A DNA stretch of 49,086 nt, from contig REAP01000031.1 in the NCBI GenBank assembly GCA_004294385.1, forward strand, positions 35,397 through 84,482. The letters run 5' to 3'. The notes beneath the pieces were generated by a model. The model was given only the letters and a program-made list of their open reading frames with translations. It was not told the DNA's origin and searched no databases. Position numbers and translations under genes: made by a program. This document shows positions 43,436-49,086 of the stretch, one piece after another (position 1 is the first letter of the stretch; every line of letters starts with the position of its first letter). This stretch comes from Oscillatoriales cyanobacterium. GTDB lineage: Bacteria; Cyanobacteriota; Cyanobacteriia; Cyanobacteriales; Microcoleaceae.

Positions 43436-44359
43436 ATGTCAAAAGAAGCTTTTCAAGAGTTCTATCAAGAATTTTTTAATAATTCCCACCTACAAGAAGA
43501 AGTTAGAGTAGTCACTACTATTAAGGAAATTATCAAGCTGGGAAAAAAGTACGGCTACAGCTTTACTCAGAAAGATATACAGGCAGCGAATGCTGATGAG
43601 CAAGGAAAACCTCAGACAAGTTCGTTGAATAAAGTTAGTGATGTTATACCCCGACAAATCGGCACCTACCACTATGAGTTTCAATTTTCTGAGATTCCAA
43701 GGTTTGAAGAAATCGCTCAAGAGTTTGAGCATCTTAAAATCAAGCCAGACACAGTAGACATCAACCTCTATGAAAGCAGCTTTCGAGAAGATGATTTCAA
43801 TTTCGCGTCTGTTTCGCCAACTTCACCAGAATTTCAGCCTCAATATGATGAAATTATGAAGCCATATTTGAGTGAGGATACGCCCTTACCTGAACATGAG
43901 TACATGATGCGACAATTTCATTTAATTAACTTGGATCTTCATGTAGAGCATCCGCTCTATGAAACTTACTTTATGCACAAGCTGAGGCTGATCGGGCTAC
44001 TCAGTAAATTTTTTGGAACAGAAGTTAAGTTTTCAGGCAGTTTATGGTATCCTCCAAAAGGTTACAGGTTGTGGCACACAAATGAAGAACAACCAGGCTG
44101 GAGAATGTACATTATAGATTTCGATTCTCCGGAATCGGAATTGGTAGGTGAATGCTTCTTCCGCTACATGAATCCTACTACTAAAGAATTAGTCACTCTC
44201 AAAGATAAACCTAAGTTAGTAAGATTCTTCAAAATAGAGAAAGAGCGAGACGATTTATTCTGGCATTGTATAGTTAATAATACACAAGCTAACAGGTGGA
44301 GCTTTGGATTTCTTGTTACAGATGACTGGATGAATCAAATATTCGGTTCTGAGGTTTAA
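43436..44359 (+). CDS. Nif11-like domain fused to probable Fe(II)/2-oxoglutarate oxygenase
   Basis: The 307-residue protein has an N-terminal Nif11-type domain (about 1-50: MSKEAFQEFYQEFFNNSHL..VVTTIKEIIKLGKKYGYSFTQKDIQ), normally the leader of RiPP precursors. The C-terminal half (about 195-300) reads FSGSLWYPPKGYRLWHTNEEQPGW..YIIDFDS, GECFFRYMNP and FWHCIVNNTQANRWSFGFLV. His214, an acidic or amide position at 216-217, His277 and Arg287 fit the metal and co-substrate ligands of an Fe(II)/2-oxoglutarate oxygenase fold. It directly follows lanM with a gap of about 90 bp, so a tailoring enzyme for the lanthipeptide is likely (inference). A TTG start at 43421 is the alternative. Confidence 0.65.
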   Translation: MSKEAFQEFYQEFFNNSHLQEEVRVVTTIKEIIKLGKKYGYSFTQKDIQAANADEQGKPQTSSLNKVSDVIPRQIGTYHYEFQFSEIPRFEEIAQEFEHLKIKPDTVDINLYESSFREDDFNFASVSPTSPEFQPQYDEIMKPYLSEDTPLPEHEYMMRQFHLINLDLHVEHPLYETYFMHKLRLIGLLSKFFGTEVKFSGSLWYPPKGYRLWHTNEEQPGWRMYIIDFDSPESELVGECFFRYMNPTTKELVTLKDKPKLVRFFKIEKERDDLFWHCIVNNTQANRWSFGFLVTDDWMNQIFGSEV

Positions 44360-44640
44360 TTGTTACTATTTTGCCAGTTTTTTTGTCTGTGAGAATCATA
44401 TTCTAGGCGAGATTCTCCCGATTTTAGATTTGAGATTTTGAGGCTAGAAACCCGGTTTCTACGAAAATTGGGCTTGAGTAACGAGAAATATCGGCAGAAA
44501 CCCAGTTTCTGAGGTCTGGGTGCGTAAATTCTGCCAAACTCCTCTAAAAGAGGACGGGGGGATTTAGCTAGACGAGGATAATTTCGGTTCTGCCCTTACG
44601 GGGAGGGGTTTTGGGCGATTTTGAAAAAAAACTTTGCTGA
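44360..44640. other. Spacer with AGAAACCCGGTTTCT palindromes
   Basis: AGAAACCCGGTTTCT (44446-44460) and AGAAACCCAGTTTCT (44496-44510) are a dispersed cyanobacterial palindrome in two copies 50 bp apart. No gene is seen. The spacer ends at the promoter of the tRNA. Confidence 0.7.
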
Positions 44641-44645
44641 GGGGG

Positions 44646-44675
44646 TTGCGCTAATGAGGATAAGTTTGCTATATT
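44646..44675 (+). promoter_or_regulatory. Putative sigma-70 promoter of tRNA-Thr
   Basis: TTGCGC (44646-44651) and TATATT (44670-44675) are separated by 18 bp. Transcription would start about 6-10 nt before the mature tRNA. This is a fair match to the bacterial consensus. Confidence 0.45.
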
Positions 44676-44685
44676 AGTTTATGTT

Positions 44686-44758
44686 GCTGGTGTAACTCAG
44701 TTGGTAGAGTAGCTGATTTGTAATCAGCCTGTCGCAAGTTCGAGTCTTGTCACCAGCT
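44686..44758 (+). tRNA. tRNA-Thr (anticodon UGU)
   Basis: The 73-nt cloverleaf is complete. The acceptor GCTGGTG pairs with CACCAGC and the discriminator is T. The anticodon stem GCTGA/TCAGC encloses loop TTTGTAA, giving UGU (Thr). The T-arm GTTCGAGTC is normal. CCA is not encoded. The gene is intact and isolated. Confidence 0.97.
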
Positions 44759-44780
44759 TTACTCTAAATGTTTGTATCTT

Positions 44781-44813
44781 AAATCCCCGACTTCTTCAAG
44801 AAGCCGGGGATTT
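44781..44813 (+). terminator. AAATCCCCGACTTCTT hairpin after tRNA-Thr
   Basis: 16-bp arms (one mismatch) with a 1-nt loop are followed by GGATTTTTTAGG, a T-rich tail, so it can serve as terminator of the tRNA transcript. A degenerate copy lies at 12383-12411, so the element is also a dispersed repeat. Confidence 0.65.
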
Positions 44814-44848
44814 GGATTTTTTAGGTTTTTAGCTGAAAGTCAGGAGAC

Positions 44849-44899
44849 GGCAGTGCCGTTTCCCTACAATATCATTTTGGGTAGGGAAACGGCATTGCC
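44849..44899. repeat. Hairpin repeat GTTTCCCTAC-loop-GTAGGGAAAC
   Basis: The arms 44849-44867 and 44881-44899 (19 bp, one mismatch) enclose a 13-nt loop AATATCATTTTGG. The same fold with compensatory changes is found at 7791-7823. It lies 14 bp from the aminopeptidase stop codon. Confidence 0.8.
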
Positions 44900-44912
44900 T
44901 TGGACTCCGTTG

Positions 44913-46829
44913 CTATAATTCCGGTGTTACCGGAATTGACATCACACAAGGTGCAGCGGCTTTTTTCAACCACTCAAGGGTTGTTGAATCGATCGCACTT
45001 GCCAATTTATCAACTACAGCACCATGATAATTATTTAACCATGCGAGTTGAGTCTTTGACAGGCGATCGGCATTAATCAACTTCCGGTCAAACGGAATAT
45101 ACGTCAACGGTTCAAATCCGTACCAAACTGTATCATACTTTGACGCCATTTCTATGACAACATAGAGATTTTCAATCCGAATTCCGCCCCATCCCGGTTG
45201 ATAATATCCCGGTTCTATGCTAGTTACCATTCCCGGTTCTAGGGCATATTGCACCGATTTGCTGATGCCATTTGGCCCTTCGTGAACGGCTAAAAATGCC
45301 CCAACTCCGTGCCCAGTCCCGTGTCCGTAGTCTAGCTGTTCTTGCCATAATACACCACGGGCGATCGCATCTAACTGCACTCCCATTGCGCCTTTCGGAA
45401 ATTGCAGCATTGCACAGCTAATATGTGCGATTAAAACTGTCGTGTAGTGTTCGATTTGTAGCGCCGTTGGTTCTCCGATAATCACGGTTCTCGTGTCGTC
45501 GGTTGTACCTCCTAAATATTGCGATCCTGAGTCCAGTAACAGGAATTCGCCCTGTTTTAACGTGATTTCAGGACTTGGAGTGCCATAATGGACGATCGAG
45601 CTATTTACTCCCGCACCCGCAATCGTTTTAAAACTTAAACTCTGAAAGTCTGTTTCTTCCTGATAAAATCGCTCAACAGTTTCTTTGACATCAAACTCTG
45701 TCAATACCTTACCATTTTCCAACTGTTCTGTCAACCACTTTAAGGTAAAAGTTTTAGCTTTACTTGCCTTGAAATTGGCGGATTTCATCTGCTGGATTTC
45801 AACTGGATTCTTTCGAGCTTTCATCCCCTCAATCGGATTTGAATCAAAGACTATTGCGATATTATCTTCATCCTCGACTTGACGATTTACGATTAACTGA
45901 TGAGTCCCTTCTGTAGTATGTTTAGCATCCAACAAAACGCGAGTTAATTTGGGCTGAGATATACAATCTAGCAAGGTTTGTGGATAATTTTCGTAGGGAA
46001 GCAGAGTTGCACATCTTTGCAAATCTTGCTGAATTTCTGGTGACACTCTTTGCGGATTAGTAAACAGAAAAGCTGCATCGGTAGTGACAATTGCATAGGA
46101 GATAAAAATCGGAATATTAGGAATATCCGAACCTCGGAGATTGAACAACCATGCTATTTGATTGAGATTGGTAATCGGAAGCACATCAACTTTAGATTTT
46201 TCCATCGCTTCCCTGACTCTGAATAACTTTTCGGCCGCGCTTTCTCCAGTCAAGGATACAGGTAAACTAAATATGGGAGATTCATCGATTGCAGGTAAGG
46301 TTTCCGATGTTTTTGCTAGATTGTGCGATCGCACTTTATCTGCTAAATTCTCTGATATCGGTATCAGTTCAATTCCAACAGTAGCAAATTTCTTCACCCA
46401 ACTCTGATATTGTTCAACAGAGAGAGTAAAAGGATCAAAACCCAAACGTAATTTAGTTGAACTTAATGCAGATTCAGCAGCCAATTTTTCTAAAGTTTCA
46501 ATTAAAGTGAGATTTTCTTCTAAACCCAGCTTAGATATTTGAATGAGTCCAGAATCAACTTGTAATTCTGCTTGTTCGTAATAGCGGGAATCCACAAACA
46601 ACCAAGCCGAATTTTTGCCAACCAACAAATCGCCAGCCGAACCTGTAAAGCCACTAATCCAAGCCCTGCGCTGTTTTGCTTCGGAACCATATAAGTTTAA
46701 ATGTTCGTCCACTGCTGGGATGAAATAGCAATCTAAGTCATAATTTAGCATTGAATCTCGCAAACTTGCCAGTTTTGAGCGAGTTAATTCCTGAGTGTTT
46801 ATATTTGTCTTTAAGTTGGCAGCAACCAT
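44913..46829 (-). CDS. Aminopeptidase P family protein (M24B)
   Basis: The 638-residue Xaa-Pro aminopeptidase probably removes N-terminal residues preceding proline, in the cytosol. Layout is two creatinase-N domains (about 15-160 and 190-340), then the metallopeptidase M24 domain (about 345-570) and the M24-C tail (about 575-635). Metal ligands are read as Asp in LLLDSG near 433, Asp in TTDDTRT near 444, His in GHGTGHGVG near 506, Glu in SIEPGYY near 541 and Glu in RIENLYV near 552. The length matches the eukaryote-like two-N-domain form. It lies 3 bp after the aminotransferase gene, likely cotranscribed. Confidence 0.93.
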   Translation of the reverse strand: MVAANLKTNINTQELTRSKLASLRDSMLNYDLDCYFIPAVDEHLNLYGSEAKQRRAWISGFTGSAGDLLVGKNSAWLFVDSRYYEQAELQVDSGLIQISKLGLEENLTLIETLEKLAAESALSSTKLRLGFDPFTLSVEQYQSWVKKFATVGIELIPISENLADKVRSHNLAKTSETLPAIDESPIFSLPVSLTGESAAEKLFRVREAMEKSKVDVLPITNLNQIAWLFNLRGSDIPNIPIFISYAIVTTDAAFLFTNPQRVSPEIQQDLQRCATLLPYENYPQTLLDCISQPKLTRVLLDAKHTTEGTHQLIVNRQVEDEDNIAIVFDSNPIEGMKARKNPVEIQQMKSANFKASKAKTFTLKWLTEQLENGKVLTEFDVKETVERFYQEETDFQSLSFKTIAGAGVNSSIVHYGTPSPEITLKQGEFLLLDSGSQYLGGTTDDTRTVIIGEPTALQIEHYTTVLIAHISCAMLQFPKGAMGVQLDAIARGVLWQEQLDYGHGTGHGVGAFLAVHEGPNGISKSVQYALEPGMVTSIEPGYYQPGWGGIRIENLYVVIEMASKYDTVWYGFEPLTYIPFDRKLINADRLSKTQLAWLNNYHGAVVDKLASAIDSTTLEWLKKAAAPCVMSIPVTPEL

Positions 46830-46832
46830 TTT

Positions 46833-48002
46833 TTAAGCTCCTATAATTGTCTTCAAACCTTTAACTAATCTGCTAATTCCTGCGGCCGCAGTTTCCGGTT
46901 CAAGAGCACCGTAGGCGACTCGCAAATAGCACCCACGATCCATCCCGAAGGTTGTACCAGGAAGCACAGCCACTTGATATTTGCGAATTAATTGCGCTAC
47001 TAATTCCATTGTATCGATTTGTGTATCAACTTTCAAGAAAAAGTAAAATGCTCCGCAGGCTGGGGAAATTGTACACAAGTTTTGTGCAGTATTTAGTTCA
47101 TTTAAGACAAGTTGGCGCACAAATGCGATCGCCCTTACATGATTATCGCAGTATTCTCGCCCAACTTGCAAGGCTCCCAAGGCTACATATTGCGAAATTA
47201 CAGGCGGACAAATCAGGATTGTATCTTGAATCTTTCTCACTGAATCTAACAAATGTTTTGGGATTACCATATACCCAATCCGCCAACTCGCAAAACCGTA
47301 GGCTTTGGAAAGTGTAAATAGAGAAATTGTGTATTCGCTGCTATCGGGAAAAGCTGCGGGCGAACAATGTTTAACTCCGTCATAAGTAAAATATTCGTAG
47401 GCTTCATCACTTATATGATAGATATTATTTTGGCGACAAAGTTCATTCACTTCTCGGAGTGCTTCGGAATCGTAAACTACGCCAGTTGGGTTATTTGGTG
47501 AAATCGTGACAATTGCCCGCGTTTTGTCAGTAATGGCTTTTTTGATTGCATCGAGATTCAGTTGATAATTTTCGTCAGTTTCTACGATTACAGGATGACA
47601 ATTTGCCATAACAATCGCCATTTCATGGTTGAAATAATAAGGAGATTGAAGGATAACTTCATCTCCGGCAGAAGTGATGGCGAGAATGGCATTGACAAAT
47701 CCCATATTGCTACCGGCCGTCACAACAATGCAGTTTGTGCTATTAATTTCGATGCCGTTGTCTGCTTTAAGTTTGGCTGCTATGGCATCTTGTAATGATG
47801 GAATTCCTTCGACTGCTTTGTATTTGTGATTATCGGGATTTGCGAGAAATTCGGGAATCTTTGCAAAAGATTGTGGTGGAGGATTGTAAGAAACCACGCC
47901 TTGTCCTAATGATATAGTTCCCGGAGTTTGGCGGATTAGTTCGCCGACAACTGGAATGATTGGCGACTGTACTGATTGCATTCGAGTCGGGTTAATTTTC
48001 AT
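46833..48002 (-). CDS. PLP-dependent class I/II aminotransferase
   Basis: The enzyme has about 389 residues from ATG 48002. SPNNPTGVVYD (about 167-177), DEAYEYF and LSKAYGFASWRIGYMV with the PLP-binding Lys near 232 are typical of the aspartate aminotransferase superfamily. It is close to the pyridoxal-dependent group that acts on aromatic or branched substrates, but the specificity is not readable. The frame extends upstream to 48044, but the likely start is 48002. A six-codon mini-ORF with a good ribosome binding site (ACAGGAG) ends in TGA overlapping this ATG, so translation may be coupled. The aminopeptidase gene follows after 3 bp. Confidence 0.9.
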   Translation of the reverse strand: MKINPTRMQSVQSPIIPVVGELIRQTPGTISLGQGVVSYNPPPQSFAKIPEFLANPDNHKYKAVEGIPSLQDAIAAKLKADNGIEINSTNCIVVTAGSNMGFVNAILAITSAGDEVILQSPYYFNHEMAIVMANCHPVIVETDENYQLNLDAIKKAITDKTRAIVTISPNNPTGVVYDSEALREVNELCRQNNIYHISDEAYEYFTYDGVKHCSPAAFPDSSEYTISLFTLSKAYGFASWRIGYMVIPKHLLDSVRKIQDTILICPPVISQYVALGALQVGREYCDNHVRAIAFVRQLVLNELNTAQNLCTISPACGAFYFFLKVDTQIDTMELVAQLIRKYQVAVLPGTTFGMDRGCYLRVAYGALEPETAAAGISRLVKGLKTIIGA

Positions 48003-48019
48003 ATAATAACTGAATTCAT
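47999..48019 (-). other. Six-codon leader mini-ORF overlapping the aminotransferase start
   Basis: ATG at 48019 follows ACAGGAGTTAATATTT, and the frame (ATG AAT TCA GTT ATT ATA TGA) stops in an ATGA overlap with the ATG at 48002. It could recruit ribosomes for the downstream gene by reinitiation. The alternative is translation of the aminotransferase from the in-frame ATG at 48044 or 48038. Confidence 0.45.
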
Positions 48020-48065
48020 AAATATTAACTCCTGTCATCCTCAATGTATTCTAACACTATTATAC

Positions 48066-48965
48066 TCACAACTTATCTTCAATAGGCTTCACCTCATGGA
48101 AACGAGTATAATCAACCACCCGTTTTCCCTGTGGCGTTCTGGAGATAATATCTACAAACCGCATATCCCACAAAATTTCCGAAGCGACAAAAGAATGACG
48201 GGCGTGAATAGTTTGCGAGACAGTTTCATCAATTCCCGTTAGCGTAATCACAATCTCTGCTTGCTGCTCCATCAATTCTTTTGTAGTAAGTTGGTACAAA
48301 GGACTTTTATCATCAATTACGTGCATAACCGTCCAAGTTAATGCAAAAATTGGAGATTGACTTCGCACTAATTGCAAATCATAAAAACGCCGCATATACT
48401 CACCATCAGATGTCACCTCATCGCGAATTAAAGTAGCTCGTTGCTGCGCTTCTAAAATTTGATTAAAACGCTGATTTGCTGTACGATACATGAGAGTTGG
48501 AACGCCATTAAAAGGAGCGATAACAGCGACGCGACTGAAGATAACTCTGGCTGTTGGTCGGGAGAATCTAGCAAAGGCAAGTCCTGTAATCATTGCCACT
48601 CCCCACAAGCCAAACAGTGCTTGAATAGCAACTATGATATTAGCATAATCCGTGCGCGGATACAGGGAGCCATAACCGATGGTAGCCATTGTTTGCACGC
48701 TGAAATAAAAGGCATCTTGAAAAGAACCGGGTCTAGCATTGGCGATGCAATCTCCTCCCGCTAAATAGGCTAAGGCAAATAAAGAATTTGCGATCGCATA
48801 TAGCAGACTAATTAAAGTAAAAAATCCAGGCCAAGAAAGAGTTATCAGCCAGTGGTAAAGGTCAGCGAAATGCAGGCGAGGTAAGCCTAGTCTGACAACA
48901 TTCAGAGTGAATTGTCCTTTTCTGCTGACTAAACGATGTGACTGTCGATCGCGATTATTATTCAT
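48066..48965 (-). CDS. Inward-rectifier-type potassium channel (KirBac-like)
   Basis: The 299-residue protein has a two-helix pore. TM1 is about 37-65 (WLITLSWPGFFTLISLLYAIANSLF). The P-loop carries QTMATIGYGSLYP, with the TIGYG selectivity filter near 95-100. TM2 is about 108-132 (ANIIVAIQALFGLWGVAMITGLAFA). Then an immunoglobulin-like cytoplasmic domain typical of Kir channels follows (TARVIFSRVAVIAPFNGVPTLMYRTAN, HARHSFVASEILWDMRFVDII). The whole Kir topology is present. The basic N-terminus before TM1 is short. The gene heads the Kir-aminotransferase-aminopeptidase series on the minus strand, with a 63-bp gap before the next start. Confidence 0.9.
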   Translation of the reverse strand: MNNNRDRQSHRLVSRKGQFTLNVVRLGLPRLHFADLYHWLITLSWPGFFTLISLLYAIANSLFALAYLAGGDCIANARPGSFQDAFYFSVQTMATIGYGSLYPRTDYANIIVAIQALFGLWGVAMITGLAFARFSRPTARVIFSRVAVIAPFNGVPTLMYRTANQRFNQILEAQQRATLIRDEVTSDGEYMRRFYDLQLVRSQSPIFALTWTVMHVIDDKSPLYQLTTKELMEQQAEIVITLTGIDETVSQTIHARHSFVASEILWDMRFVDIISRTPQGKRVVDYTRFHEVKPIEDKL

Positions 48966-48987
48966 TTAGAAAAGTTGACTGTTGAGT

Positions 48988-49086
48988 GTTCACTGAGCGT
49001 AGTCGAAGTGTCCAAAGGCAGTTCACTGAGCGTAGTCGAAGTGTCCAAAGGCAGTTCACTGAGCGTAGTCGAAGTGTCCAAAGGCA
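48988..49086. repeat. Tandem 33-bp repeat, three identical copies to window edge
   Basis: Three exact 33-bp copies (48988-49020, 49021-49053, 49054-49086) start GTTCACTGAGCGTAGTCGAA. The array ends exactly at the window boundary and probably continues. It sits 23 bp upstream of the channel gene start, so it may overlap its promoter. Confidence 0.9.

Overview
The window comes from a filamentous cyanobacterium, most likely of the Oscillatoria/Microcoleus group (inferred). The HIP1 octamer GCGATCGC is scattered throughout. Several gene families are typical of or restricted to cyanobacteria: petG, cytochrome cM, DUF1574, DUF3288, a CyaB-type GAF-GAF-PAS cyclase, a DUF4347/RTX surface protein, and sbpA-cysT-cysW. 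Intergenic DNA is full of short direct repeats (CCCTATTCCC, AATTGGG, a 46-50 bp GTTCGGCAGCGGAT... unit) and small palindromic elements, as is common in this group. There is one intact tRNA gene (Thr-UGU), no rRNA and no CRISPR array.

Layout. 1-3.9 kb: repeats and a large membrane-anchored DUF1574 protein (-). 4.0-7.6 kb: a small protein and ppc (+). 7.6-9.4 kb: accessory patch with a palindromic element, a Uma2-type nuclease, a Uma2 tail remnant, and a small protein overlapping a retropepsin-like protease. 9.4-12.3 kb (-): dihaem cytochrome c, metallo-beta-lactamase-fold hydrolase, ppa and a repeat-containing hypothetical. 12.5-18.3 kb (-): a TnpB remnant, a class III cyclase and recN. 18.5-21.8 kb: a TAXI-type binding protein (+), then a Phd-like orphan, the last third of a carotenoid-type oxidoreductase, DUF3288, a hypothetical and a small secreted peptide. 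22.1-25.1 kb (+): an HTH-TIR-AAA gene interrupted by one in-frame stop, and a glycosyltransferase. 25.1-27.2 kb: repeats, petG (-), decayed insertion-sequence DNA, cytM (+), and a perfect-TIR palindromic element. 27.2-32.2 kb (-): giant DUF4347/SdrD-like/RTX protein. 32.8-36.2 kb (-): NIL protein, cysW, cysT, sbpA. 36.7-38.8 kb (+): WD40 protein. 39.0-44.4 kb (+): a class II lanthipeptide locus. 44.7 kb: tRNA-Thr. 44.9-49 kb (-): aminopeptidase P, PLP aminotransferase, KirBac-type channel, and a 33-bp tandem repeat cut by the window edge.

How genes work together. sbpA-cysT-cysW form a sulfate importer without a local ATPase gene. petG and cytM flank one spacer and both belong to photosynthetic/respiratory electron transfer. 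The lanthipeptide locus has a precursor with an NHLP-like leader and a three-Cys core, a LanM synthetase, and a protein joining a Nif11 leader-like domain to a probable Fe(II)/2-oxoglutarate oxygenase. This is the best candidate for an undescribed pathway. The HTH-TIR-AAA gene looks like a conflict or defence gene broken, or recoded, by a single TAA codon. Family assignments come from reading motifs only; no database search was run.
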